Source: Whalleya microplaca (taxonomy: Eukaryota; Ascomycota; Sordariomycetes; Xylariales; Xylariaceae). From it: a stretch of DNA of 64,000 bases. Within the stretch, counting starts at the first letter, position 1; each line of letters begins with the position of its first letter. Below the pieces are notes generated by a model. The model was not told where the DNA came from and made no database searches. It saw only the letters and a list, made by a program, of their open reading frames with translations. This document shows, one piece after another, positions 33,393 through 45,501 of this stretch. The stretch lies in the NCBI GenBank assembly GCA_022497155.1, contig MU385771.1, positions 1 through 64,000 on the forward strand. The letters run 5' to 3'. A program made the position numbers and the translations under genes.

Positions 33393-35409
33393 ATGAAGAA
33401 GCTGTCGACGGCCGAGCTCAAACGGAGGTTTACCTCCCTCCACTCCTGGGAGCTTCCTAAGCAGACAGGAGCACTAGCCCCAGCACATGTTTGGACAAAT
33501 CGGGATATGGGTATTATTATGTTCTTGCTCGCTTCAGTGACGAGCTTCAACTAACATGCAAGTTGACCAGATCCGACGCCCATAGAAGATCAGACATGGA
33601 GCACATGGAGCATCTTGGCCTACTGGGCTACCGATACGATCAACCTGGCTACCTGGCAGACTGCCTCTGCCATCCTCGCCGTCGGCTTAAGTTGGAGGGA
33701 AGCAATTCCAATCATGGTCGTCGGTAACTTCTGCGTCGCCGTGGCTCTTGTACTCAACGGTGCTATCGGCGCAAAACTTCACGTCCCATTCTCCGTGATT
33801 GTGAGTAGCAGCTTTGGGTTTTATCTGAAGTATTTCTGCATCGTGAGTCGGGCCATTTTGGCCATGTTCTGGCTCGGTATCCAGGTAAGAAAGGGGAGCC
33901 GCCCCTTCTTGCGCCCGCGCGTAGCTGACTGGAAATGCATCTAGAGCGCGAACGGTGCTCAATGCGTAACCATCATGCTCCGCGCCTGGGCGCCGTCCTA
34001 CAACGATATACCGAATCAATTATCCGAGTCTGCCGGAATCACGACCCAAGGGATGATCTCATACTTCCTTTTCTGGATCATTCAACTGCCGCTCCTCCTA
34101 ATCCATCCCACCAAGCTGCGGCCGCTCTTCTGGATCAAGCTTGTCGCTGCACCTGTCTCCGCTATCGCGATTATGGGATGGTCCGTAAATCGGGCTAGAG
34201 GTGGAGGTGACATATTCGCTCTGCGGGCGACCGTCAATGGGCCGCAATATGCCTGGCTATGGTTGACTTGTATGTCTAGTGTGACCGGTAACTGGAGTAC
34301 GCTAGCTGTCAATATCCCCGACTTTACACGTTACGCAAAGTCTGCCAACGGCCAATACATCCAACTTCCTGCGATGCCCATTATCTTCACGGTGTGTGGC
34401 GTGCTAGGCATTGTGACTACGTCAGCTAGCAAGGTATTCAGTGGCGAGTACCTATGGAATCCTCTCGACATCATTGCAAGTATGTATACCCTTAAGCTGC
34501 CGATGACTTCTGATAGTTTTCCCCCGTGGTCAAGTCGCGCATTTAAGCATGAGCTCGAGCTTTTGAATCATGCTTCATTAGTTAGAAGGCCGTTGGAAAG
34601 CTCTTTGCAGAGGACAATTACTAAGATGTTGCAGTCTGGCTCGACTACGGCTCAGGTGGCCGGTGTGCCGCATTCTTTGCCGCCCTCGCCTGGTACATCG
34701 CACAGGTAGGCAATGAGACAAATCTTTAAGGCCGGTAGCTTTTGCGGGACTGGTTAATAACATGGCGAGTGCGTAGGTCGGCACAAACATCACGGCGAAC
34801 TCGATATCAGCGGCCAACGACTTGACCGTCCTCTTCCCTCGCTGGGTGAATATCAAGCGCGGCTGCATGATTGCCGCCGTCATCGCGGGCTGGGTTCTGG
34901 TGCCGTGGAAGATTCTGAGCTCCGCGCAGACCTTCCTCGCCTTCATGGGCGGGTATGCCGTCTTCCTCGGACCCATGGCCGGGATCATGGTCTCCGATTA
35001 CTGGCTCGTCAAGCGACAGCATATAGACATACCGAGCTTGTACAACCCGCACGGTCGATATGGCTACATTGGCGGCTGCAACTGGCGCGCGGCCGTCGCG
35101 TTCATCGTGCCCGTTGCGCCTCTGCTGCCCGGCCTTGGTCTCAGTATCAGTGGTTCAGAGGTCGTAAAAATCAATGATGGTGTTACAAATTTGTATACCT
35201 TCAATTGGCTTTTTGGGTTCGTGACAAGCATCGTCCTCTACACGACGCTGAGCTATGCGGTACCAGCGAAGGAGACGCTATTGAAAGAGACGATCTGGGA
35301 TTTGGATGGCACGGCTATCCATGCTTACCCTCGGGAAGATGATATTGAGAAAGTTTCGGGTATTGTTCCGCCCGAAAAGAGGGACGAATCGGATGCGAAA
35401 CCATTATAA
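33393..35409 (+). CDS. NCS1 family nucleobase permease (uracil/allantoin/purine type)
   Basis: Plasma-membrane proton symporter of the nucleobase-cation-symport-1 family (Fur-like group). Exons 33393-33510, 33571-33884, 33945-34479, 34635-34705, 34777-35409 give 556 residues, the usual length, with about 12 hydrophobic spans. Family sequences visible: NRDMDPTPIEDQTWSTWS joining exons 1 and 2, WATDTINLATWQTASA at TM1, FCIVSRAILAMFWLGIQ then SANGAQCV across intron 2, GNWSTLAVNIPDFTRYAKS, and FLGPMAGIMVSDYWLVKRQ. The cytosolic C-tail has an acidic EDDIEKVSGI stretch. Exon 4 is only 71 nt. Substrate (uracil, allantoin, uridine or thiamine precursor) cannot be told from sequence. The TAA stop is followed at once by an ACCTAGGT word. 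Confidence 0.92.
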
Positions 35410-37058
35410 CCTAGGTCGTTTACGGCACGGGGTCCGCGCTGTTCGGGTTGCGTACCACTTATTGGACGGGTACCGTATGTATGGCAAATGTCTACATGAT
35501 GCAACTGGGCTTCTCGTTTTTATTATGACATAACTTACATACAGTCTGCTACGCAAGTAAATACTAGGAGGGGCAGTGCCAGAAATATGTTTCACCTAGA
35601 GCTTATGGAAACTTAGATTTATAACATTGAGATTTGGGCAGTCCAATTCCATAAATCGATCATATTGAGTGAACATTTTGGACAGCAATGAACTGTGAGA
35701 CGTTGTATTGGTACAGCTACGAATATTCTCGGACAATCTCGAAGCATGTTTCAGGTAATCTGGCCGAGTTGATGTTAATACGTATTGCGTTGGCATTGTA
35801 GCATGATGCTGAACTGAAAGGGGCACCGCCGTAGTCCCTTCACGCTATATATAAGTGCCCAGTATAGCGCTTCTGGTAAACGACGTATAATGATGCCTCC
35901 TTTTCTCGCCTTCAAGCTTGATTACCTGTTATCTTAAGTTTTGTGTTGACGACAAGAATAACAATGAGTTTATGAATGATGGATCTTTTTTTGTACTTAT
36001 GTTTAACTTTTAATTTTATTTTTAATATATATATAGCACCCTTACCTTCGACTCTCTAACCTATTGTCAGCGTCGGAAACAATCATATGTAAAGAATATT
36101 TGGACGAATCTCGGGGGTAACACACATATTTACCTTTTCTCAAGCAGATGGTTCATTTCGTATATCGGCCCCCGCGCTCTAGCTTACTGAAAATTCCCTT
36201 TCTACATCCCATGTTTGTCTTGGGATTCATACTATCAGCCATCTACATCAACAAACCATGAACCGTGAGTCTTCCTAGTAGTACAGATCTAAGTCTGCTC
36301 CGTCCAAGTGTACGTCGTTGTACGAAGTCAAATTTCACTTTCATTTATCAATTGATTGTATGTTAATGTGTGTATATGACAAACTCAAAGTAGTAGGTAA
36401 CGAGCTTCACCAAATCACAAGTCGGACAGGCTAGGCATATGGCCTCTTCAAGATTTCGCCGTCTAGTTCTTTGTCATTATTAAATGTCCGTAATTACCTT
36501 CGTACATCTATTAACTGCAAGCTAAACTCATAACATATGAAGTTGGTCTTAGCCAGGGCATCGGCTAGATTGGCTTTTGATACAGAACTGTACAGTTTGG
36601 CATATTAAGTCCGTTCAAAGAGAGAATATACTACGTATATACAGTTTATATATTTTAATATTTATTTCTAACCTGGTCTGTCGACTGGTACACGTATTTG
36701 GGACAATGGGCCAATGGGGTAGACCGTCGATATAATCGTAACTATGCACCTGTCAGTAAGAAGGGCTTATGGCGCATTATGTTATCCGAGCTTACTATTG
36801 TTGTATGAGGTGTTATGCAATCAGCGAGCCCGGATCCGGGCTATCGGGGAAAGTACGGGCCGACGGCCTCTCACCTTTCCAAGGTTCCAAGGTTCCAAGG
36901 TTCAGCGGCGGGGACCAAATTCAATTCAATTCAGTTCAGCGCACACATGCTAATAATTACTTACCTTATTACTACCCACAGTCAATCTTTCGAACACCCA
37001 GATGGCCATCTGGTCCATTGAGCGATAACGGTGGGCCACATGAGCTGCAGTCATCAGT
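35410..37058. other. Intergenic region and COX10 leader
   Basis: No gene supported. Contains an AT-rich stretch (35980-36040) and three tandem ccaaggtt units at 36879-36903 in the probable COX10 leader. Confidence 0.5.
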
Positions 37059-38657
37059 ATGAGCATACGGCCTGCTGGAAAACTATTCCGCCTCTATGCT
37101 CGAGATAACGTCTGCTGGCGGTGCAGTCAACAACGTCAACGGCATGCGAACCTGGCTACGAGAGCTTTCTTGCAGACGTTCGCTCCGAGGAATGTCGCGG
37201 CCGCGGCGAGAGGGCCATCTTCCTTGAAGGCCGGCTATTTCCTGTCCAATAGTACCCTACTCCCTCGAGACCGGCAGCATGGCGCAACTCCCAGTGCCAG
37301 CGCCAGCGCCAGCGCCAGCGCCAGCGTCGATACAATCACCGCGCCTCCAACAGCGGATCCCGTAAATAAAGATCTACCACACCGCCGTCGACAAGCTGCG
37401 AAGCGTAATGCTAGGGCGGATGCCGCGGCTGCGGCTGCGGCTGCGGCTGCATCTACGTCTAGTCTACCAGCTTCGGCGACGACCGAGAATCCAATGCCGC
37501 CAGACGCCTCGTCCATCCTCACCACCGCATCCACCCAGCACCCTGTCGACTCGCTCCGCCGACAGCTCTCTCTCCTCTTGTCTCTCTCGAAGCCGCGTCT
37601 GACCGTTCTCGTCGTCCTCACCGCGATGGCCTCCTACTCGCTGTATCCCGTTCCCGCCTTTCTCTCCCCGTCCATCGGCCTCGACACGCCCTCTCTCTCG
37701 CCCTTGACCCTCTCCTTCTTGACCACCGGCACAGCCCTCTGTTCCGCGAGCGCCAATGCCCTCAACATGCTCTACGAGCCCGCGTGGGATGCCAAGATGT
37801 CCCGCACGCGGAATCGCCCGCTCGTCCGAGGGCTTCTGTCTCAGCGCAGAGCTCTCGTCTTTGCTATCCTCGCCGCCTTGGCGGGGGTAGGCGGTCTTTA
37901 CTTTGGTGTCAATCCCACCGTCGCCTTCCTGGGCGCCACAAACATTGCGCTCTACGCTGGGGTGTATACGCCGATGAAGCGCATGTCGTGGCTGAACACC
38001 TGGGTCGGCGCCATCGTGGGTGGCATCCCACCGCTGATGGGCTGGGCCGCCGCCGCCGGCGAATCGGCCACGGGCGACGGGTCCTTCCGCGAGCTCCTGC
38101 TCACGTCAGACGCCATTGGGGGCTGGCTGCTCGCCGCGCTCCTATTCGCCTGGCAATTCCCGCACTTCATGGCGCTCTCCTGGTCCACCAGGGAGGAATA
38201 CAAGGGCGCCGGCCACAAGATGCTCTGCTGGATCAACCCCGCCCGCAACGCGCGCGTCGCCCTCCGGTACAGCCTGGCCTTCTTCCCCATCAGCATCGCG
38301 CTCTGCGCCGTCGGCGTCACGGAGTGGAGCTTCGCCGTGACGAGCTTGCCGGTGAACTACTGGCTCGCGCGCGAGGCCGTGCGCTTCTGGCGGCACGAGG
38401 GCTTCCAGGGGAGCGCGCGGGGGCTGTTTTGGGCTAGCGTGTGGCATCTGCCGGTCATCATGGTGTTGGCGCTTGTGCAGAAGAAGGGCATGTGGGGGCG
38501 GGTTTGGAGGAGCGTCGTTGGGGAGGCCGATGCCGAGGACGAGGACGAGGACGAGGACGATTGGCCCATCGATGAGGAGGAGGAGGAGGACGAAGAGGAT
38601 GAAGTGGCTGCTGCGCCGCCTGCAAATGTATCTGTGCCCCAGAATGGGACTAGATGA
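37059..38657 (+). CDS. COX10: Protoheme IX farnesyltransferase, mitochondrial (haem O synthase)
   Basis: UbiA-type membrane prenyltransferase that adds a farnesyl group to haem B, giving haem O for cytochrome c oxidase; inner mitochondrial membrane. Intronless, 532 residues. A basic N-terminus (MSIRPAGKLFRLYARDNVCWRC) fits a mitochondrial presequence. Low-complexity Ser-Ala (about 79-89) and Ala (122-131) runs precede the catalytic core, which starts at LSLSKPRLTVLVVLTAMASY. The prenyl-binding site lies at Asn236-Glu240-Asp244 (NMLYEPAWDAKMSRTRNRPL), followed by YTPMKRMSWLNTWVGAIVGG and AWQFPHFMALSWSTREEYKGAGHKML. The C-terminus carries an acidic tail of Glu/Asp (about 490-520) from GAC/GAG repeats, unusual for the enzyme and presumably exposed. 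Start is the first in-frame ATG. Confidence 0.93.
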   Translation: MSIRPAGKLFRLYARDNVCWRCSQQRQRHANLATRAFLQTFAPRNVAAAARGPSSLKAGYFLSNSTLLPRDRQHGATPSASASASASASVDTITAPPTADPVNKDLPHRRRQAAKRNARADAAAAAAAAAASTSSLPASATTENPMPPDASSILTTASTQHPVDSLRRQLSLLLSLSKPRLTVLVVLTAMASYSLYPVPAFLSPSIGLDTPSLSPLTLSFLTTGTALCSASANALNMLYEPAWDAKMSRTRNRPLVRGLLSQRRALVFAILAALAGVGGLYFGVNPTVAFLGATNIALYAGVYTPMKRMSWLNTWVGAIVGGIPPLMGWAAAAGESATGDGSFRELLLTSDAIGGWLLAALLFAWQFPHFMALSWSTREEYKGAGHKMLCWINPARNARVALRYSLAFFPISIALCAVGVTEWSFAVTSLPVNYWLAREAVRFWRHEGFQGSARGLFWASVWHLPVIMVLALVQKKGMWGRVWRSVVGEADAEDEDEDEDDWPIDEEEEEDEEDEVAAAPPANVSVPQNGTR

Positions 38658-39774
38658 AGCTCACGTTGCCGTTCGGGCTATTGCAGATTTGCAATGGGTG
38701 AGCGTTGCTGAAGAAGCGGTCTGGCTGTAACATAACTGTACACTTTTAAGATGGCATTCATTTGGGTTGGAAGCATGGCGGTAATCTGCATGTTGGATAT
38801 TAGACATACATGCCTGCAGACGGCAGAGACGCACATACAATGGGAGCAGGGGGCGTGGGGGGAGTTCACGGTCAGAAGGTAAATGAATGTCTCTTTTTTG
38901 TTTGGTGGCTTGCTACAGAGCTACCTTAGCAATATTCCCAACCAACAATTATTCTGCTCATAATTATTGAGCCCTTAATGGGGTTGCAACCGACTGACTT
39001 GGCCCCCGCGCCCTCGACCTACTCACTCTCGCCCCTGTCTCCCGTAACTCCCATCTGGTGGTATCTATGTGATGATCTAGTATACAGTGTGCATCCCACG
39101 CCTCGTGAATCTTTGTTTCAGAACATGCCTCCGTCATTAGTAAGATAGAGGGGTAGGCAGGTAGCAGTAAGCCATGCTCAGATAGATGAAATCGCCTGCC
39201 GCCTCGCCTTTTCTTCAACGCCCCCCTGCCTGCCTGACTGCCTGCCTGCCCCTTTTTGATATAGGTATGTGGTGAGTATCATCATCATCAGTAAGTAAAA
39301 GGAGTGTGGCATGATAGCCTAAAAATTACACACAAAAAATGAATGTGTCGACTTTTTTTCCCTCACGTGATCCAATTCAATCTTCCTCCGCTGTAGTACC
39401 ATCTCGTCTTCTTCCTCATGATAAGACAGCTCGCCGGCAGTCTTTGTTCTCTGTATCCCTGACCGACCGACCGATCGCGTTCGCCATGACAGCCAGCCAC
39501 TCCATGCGAACGCCCAAACGCCTTAGGTTAAATTTTTCGAATTTAACCAAAATTAAATCAAACATTGATGGGATGGATAAACAAAAACAAACAGGTAAAA
39601 CACCCAGAAATGCAAATGCCACCATCATAGACTTGTAGTTAGTGGGCAAGAAGAATGCCGGCGGTGAACGACACCTTGCTGGAAAAGGGGGGGGGAATGT
39701 CGTAGAAGATGATGGGAAAATGTAATTACGCAAGCCTTTGAAACGCCGATCGTCTCCGTCGCTATTCTCTCTTT
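38658..39774. other. Intergenic region between convergent COX10 and Myb-like gene
   Basis: 3' flanks only. Holds a TGCC-type microsatellite at about 39222-39250 and an atcatcatcatc run near 39280. No coding frame supported. Confidence 0.5.
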
Positions 39775-40890
39775 TTACATGCTAGAGGCGCTGTGGCCCG
39801 GTCGGTTGATGATGGCGTCGATGCCCATGTCGACGCTGGGCAGCCGCTGTCCGTTGCTCAGGTACGGCGATCCGTCCTGCGAGTGATGAGAGCCGCCGAC
39901 GGTGCCGTAGTGGGCGGCGGCCGCGGCCGTCGAGGACACGGAGGAGCTGTAGCTCGAGGACAGCCCGCCCGCGCTGGCCGTGTACTGGTGCCCGTAGGGG
40001 TTGTGGCCGCCGAGCGCCATCGGGTTGTAGCCCCCGCCGTAGTTGTTGGCCGCCGAGTGCGCGCTGCCGCCGCTGTGCGAGCTAGACGTCGACGTCTCCG
40101 GGCTGCTGTACGACGCGTCCAGGTCATCTACTGGTGTCAGACCAATGCCGGAAATCCCGCTGTCGTCGTCATACCCATGCATTGGATGCTGCCCGGATTC
40201 CAGGCGCTCGCGCCGGTTGGCCGACCGCGCAGCTGATTGGAGGTTCTTGAGGCCGTTGTTCATACACTATGCGCATTACGCCGGTTAGATTTTCTTTTTT
40301 TGCTATTTTTCTTCTCAGGGGCCCGCCATGGCACAGGGTGGCTAATTCAAACTGACCTTGGCCTCAACCACATTCCACTTCTCCCCGGTGCGTGTCGCCA
40401 GCGGTTGCCAGATCTCCTTGCGCATGCTCATGTACTCCTTAGCCAGGCGCTCCAGCTTCCTATTGTCCCAGTCGTCGGCACCCTTGCGCTCCATCAGCCG
40501 CTCGTGGCGCTTGCGACAGGCGTTGGGTGACTTGTTTGGGAAATAGTTGCTCTGGATTTGCGCCCAGTTGAGGCCCTGCTGACGCGCTGCCAGCAAGTTC
40601 TGGTCGTCTTGCTGATTCCACGCGCCTGAGGAAGGACGATGAGGCAGCGGTGCTTGCGTCGCCACTACATCTGAGGTGGTATACGGATCGTAGGCCTGCG
40701 CCTGCATGGCATGTTGCGTCGGTGTGGAGGACGGAACTGTGGGATAGTATCCCGTATTTAGCGGGAGCTGTGGTCGTGTACTGTAGATGGGGACTGGCGC
40801 CGACGGCGCGAGGGATACGGGCATGGGATTGGGGTTTGAGTATCGATTATGATTCGAACTTGACGAACGCGTGTGCTTCGGCATATTCAT
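39775..40890 (-). CDS. Myb/SANT-like DNA-binding protein
   Basis: Probable nuclear transcription factor of 341 residues. Exons on the minus strand: 40890-40357 and 40266-39775 (exon join EAK-CMNNGLKNL). One clear SANT/Myb repeat, SSGAWNQQDDQNLLAARQQG then LNWAQIQSNYFPNKSPNACRKRHERLM, is followed by a second, weaker helical repeat (DDWDNRKLERLAKEYMSMRKEIWQPLATRTGEKWNVVEAK). Tryptophans spaced as in Myb repeats support this. The N-terminus is Ser/Asn/Pro-rich and the C-terminal half is Gly/Ser/His/Tyr low complexity (GGGYNPMALGG, SSSYSSSVSSTAAAAAH). I chose the first true ATG (40890); a few upstream in-frame codons have no ATG. Target genes unknown. Confidence 0.82.
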
Positions 40891-43800
40891 GGACTCTTGC
40901 AATAAAACTTATGAAGAAGGGTATAAAAAGTGAAGACTGAAGAAAGCAGCTCCTCGGACGGGGGGGTATCAAGTCTGAACGTAAGGGTGATTAGAATTAA
41001 CGATATCTGCAATGCTTGACTGTACGAAGAGTTTCAGTGTAGGTGTTTCTCAGCCTCGCCCGGAGGTGTGTTGCCAGGTGAGGATAGTAAGGCAGACAGT
41101 TTTATGAATCGTATCAAACGAATGGTGGTGAAACGAACGGGGCCGGTCAAGGAAACACGAAGTCCTTAAGATAATAAGAGAAGACGAAAAGGAAATCGGC
41201 GGTTGGATGCTGTAACGAGAGGGTCCAGGAGGGGAAAGTAATGGTCCAAGTCCAGGTCGCGAAATGGGCGCGGCTACTTATAAAGTCGGCGGCCTTCGAC
41301 GACGCCGCCGTGGGCACAGAAGATGTCAGTCTGCTGTTGTAACGTGAGACCCAGGACTTCGGATCTGAAACAAAGCTATCATGCTGACCCAGAGCTGGTA
41401 GAGCAGAGATCTAGAGTGGGTTGATACTTTGGGGGGGCATGCAAGCCGTGGTCATGAAACCTGGGTTGTGTATCTAAAAGGCTGGACAGGCTCTCCATGG
41501 GCCGTTGATATTGGCTGACGAGTCTCGGGATGGCGTCTGTCTGGAGTTGGGCGGTTAGGAAAAGTGGCCTACCTGGTGCGGAGGGCGGTTAAGGTACAAA
41601 TGGGTCGGCAGAGAATATTTTGGGGGCAGATCTAGAGACACCTGGGCAGTCGACGAGGGACGGGCCGGAAAAACGGTCAAAAATAGTAAGAAGCGGATGG
41701 TATCAGTAGGCGCCAGCCTTGTAGGGAAAGCTCGAGTATTGCCAGCCGTTATGCGCGCGCGCAATCGTAATCGCACGGCGCAGATCAAGGTGAAGACAAT
41801 GGTGAGGGTCGGGTCGAGGCAACGCTAATCCATCTTGGATTAGCAATAATCGCACTTGCGATCTTGAGTCTCCTCCCTCTCTTTCTCGCTATGTCGTATT
41901 GGGATCATGTATAACCACACACGACCCCAAATCGGTATTGCGGAGAGAAATTGCCATTGTCTGACTTAGATGTAAGATGTAAGACAAGGCTCCCAAACGA
42001 CGTATATGAGAGTGGACGGCGCAGCCCTCCAGGAGAGGAATACATATCGCCCCGAAACTAGTCGAATACCTCCGTAGTCGTCTTGCCAACCTATGGTTCT
42101 TGTCCAAAGGCGTCCAATATGCAAGCTGACAAAATAGAACGGGACGGTACCTTGCATACTAAGACACAAGACAAGATGCGCCATTGTGTTGAACACAACA
42201 TAGCATCATACCCTGCTGAAGCATGGCCCCCACGAGCAAATGCCCAGAGAGCTGTGCACACATTTTTTTAAACATTTTTTTATGGTTCAATGGCAGCCCA
42301 CCTGTCTCGAATGACCCTTTTGGACTGAGGGATGGCGTTCGAGTCGCCCGTTCTGGGCAAGAAGATATTCTATATGCGGTACACTTGCACCAACATTCCA
42401 CGATGAAGACTCCACTAGCACAACGATGACTGGGCTTTTCGCCGACGTCCAGGGTGATCTTGAAACCGAGACGAACAAACCGTCTCTATGGAGAATGGCA
42501 GGCGGCATTGAAGGACCTCGACAGAGGGTTTTCAGCACGAGGTGACGACCCCTGAACAGCTGTTGGGGGATAAATAGAAACATGAACGCGAGAGAGATGA
42601 AGACGGAGACGTAGAGAGGCGCGCGTCTACGATCTACGCTAAAAAAGAATGATCGTCCTCGCTAGACGACATGACATCAAGACTATGCCTGATCCAGTTT
42701 AGCCTTCCTATGATTTTAACGCCGGCGGCATGTCTGGCGTGCCATCCGACGATTATTTTTGGTCTTGTTCGTGCGACCAATGTCCACAACGGCGGGAATA
42801 TCACGTGTGTTGTCTTGGCTGTTCAGGGGATCCCCCTTTTCCTATTCGCCAGGTCGAACAGCGTGCTCCGGTACTCTACTCCGGACACTTAATCTTCATT
42901 GCGACGTTCAAATGCAGCGCACAGGGCTGTGGAGTCGATCTATTTCCCATCCATCACATCTCGACAGCTCGATCGCTGTGCCTCGTGCTGGCGTGCTGTC
43001 CGGCTGTCGGGCGTGGTCTCTGCCGATGCACTGCAGCGATTCTGTCTTAGATATATTGGGGGCTGTGGTAAGATGACACGTACGATAGTCTGTCCCTGTT
43101 ACCGTGCTCTGTGTGGCTTGTTCTCTCTCCTCTCAGGTGGGCGCGTTATCTTTTCTGCGATGCGGCATCATTTCTTACCCGATGGGGAATACGCCAGGCG
43201 CTGCCCACAGGCCACAGCTGAAAACCTTATGTTTCGAGGCGGCTATATGTTTCCCGTTCAGACCCCAAATCCTTCCCGTAAGTTTCATGTTTCATCGAGC
43301 GCGGTAGTCTCCGCTCTATGCGTGCGTGCGTCCCTGCATACCCGCGGAGGCTCCAGAGAGGATCCAGCGGAGTAGAGACCCGTTCACTGACCATCGTCAC
43401 CTGTGATATGCTGATAAGTAAAGAATCAAGAAGCGCAAACAAAATGATGATTGGATCACCGAACTCAATTATCGAGACGCCGGTACATCCTTCCGAGGGA
43501 AGCGATTTGACAGGCGCCTCGTCTACCTACAGCCTAGGTAGCTGGGGAGGACTGGGTATCGAAGGCAAGCGGCCGCGGCGTGCTATGAATTACCAATTCG
43601 GCACTGGCTAGGTTCGGGAGATCGTAATATCTATTTATCGATACTCCTATGCGGTTGGCTTGAGGCTATTTGAAGATCGGCATTGACAGGCCACCGAGCA
43701 CGCTGGTCATGGATATCCTCATGAGCCGAGCAACAGCTCCTTAAGCTGAAACTCCATTGTCCTATTCGCACCTGCGTTCGGAGGCTAAATAATAAGGCTA

Positions 43801-45501
43801 TAGTTGTAATGAGACATATGTCAAGCGTAAGCCGTCTATTTCCAATAGGCGTCCTCCGCCAACCTATTAGTATGAGGGCCTGTTCATGTTGGGACTGCCA
43901 CCAACCATCTAGCAGAATCCTAATCGTGCAGAGTCCATCAAGCTTATACCTCTATCGATCTCCAAGAGCTTACCCTTGAGTTGCAGTCCGCTGGTTGTTC
44001 ACAGATACCATCGCCTCCTCGGCTAGTGCAATGCTATAACTTGACACACAATGAGTAGTCTGCCTCCGAAGCAGGATTCGATCCTTGGGGTTGCTACTAG
44101 GTAAGTATCTTATGAGATTTCCATCCTCGCCGATAGTATTAAGCATGATCGAGACCTTCATACTTTTCCGCTAGTAAAAACATCAACTCGGTTCTGTGCT
44201 AACTAGTCTAGTTTCCTTCATGGAAGAAAATGTCGTTCTATCTGAGAAATATGTTTGCGAAGGGTCCCGAGCTTCCAGCTCCCGAAGCATAATCATGCTT
44301 GACGAGATAATATAATGCCAAACAACGCTGCGTCCGTGAACATCCCAAATAATCTCTAGCATAATAATTGTCGCCGGAATAAGGCTCTTGACCAAAGGGA
44401 TCTTTTTCCGCGGTCTTATCACCTGTGAAATATCATAGGAATATCAAGCTAACAGGAGAAGCAAAGGGCCGGCATTGCAATGGATAATGTATTACCAAAT
44501 CCTCGCCCTACTCCTCATCTCAATCCCAAGCAAGACGGTATCCTGTCGTAGACAACTCATCAATGCCTGCCTTTTGACCTGAACTTCTTGCCTATGGGGT
44601 CATCGTACTTATCACGAGAGAACATGGTTCGGAGTGCGCAATAGTTGTCAATACAAACTATTCTCGACGCGTCAACCATGAAAGAAAACATACGATCGAC
44701 CCCCAGCTCGAGTTGTCCAATGATAGTCGACTGGAGTCATTCAGGCTAAATTCCCCCGGTCAAAAGATGGGTCGTGGCTTTACATATGCGCCTTACATAT
44801 GTGTAGCTCTCCACACAAACAGCCATTTCCCCAAGATCCCCCACACGCACCAGGATTATCATGGCCATGGGGTCTTCTCTTCTACATCGGTACTCGATAA
44901 AAGTTACCGTAGTAAGCATCAGGAGGCCCAGGTAGGTCGCAGGTCGTATTTGCGGCTCTTGTTTGACCATTTAAGTTTCATATATTTACATGTAACCCAC
45001 GTAGATCAACCATGATTCTCTCTAAGTTAACGAGGTCATCGTCGCTAGATTGTCAGGCTTCTAGAACTACTTCTCCCACTCAGCCCGAATCGGCTGTGGT
45101 TCCCGGTCAAGTTACCGATTGTAGCGGTCCCAGAATGTCATTTATCCCGCACCCTGGCAATATGTACGATCCCCAGAATCCCTCGGGGTCATTGCGGCGC
45201 CGGCACTGGATGTGATTCGTGGTCTCGGAGGACTCTCAGCTCTAGCGTAATGGGTTGCAAGCTTGTATGCCTGTCAGTCGTGCATCGCTCTACCGGAGCT
45301 GGTTAATTACCAGTCGACTGCATTCCCAAGTCTTATTTAATAGTGACCGTTCGCTCACCTGGCGATGTCGGGGCTTCCTTCCCATGGGCTAGTTCTGTCT
45401 TCGCCATTCTTTGCATCGTGAGTTCATCCTAGGTCGATTTCGTAACCTTCGAAACCCTTTGACTGTCACTTGCAGCTTCGTAGACCCCATAATCAGTCAT
45501 C
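40891..45501. other. Long intergenic region between divergent Myb-like and sugar transporter genes
   Basis: 4.6 kb, the longest gap in the window. It should contain both promoters. A cysteine-rich small frame (42730-43050) and an A-box/B-box pair (42283-42345) are reported as findings but not accepted as genes. No other structure was recognised. Confidence 0.5.

Noticed and set aside
44010..44100. tRNA-like B box (ggattcgatcc)
   Set aside because: No acceptor stem or anticodon arm could be folded on either strand.
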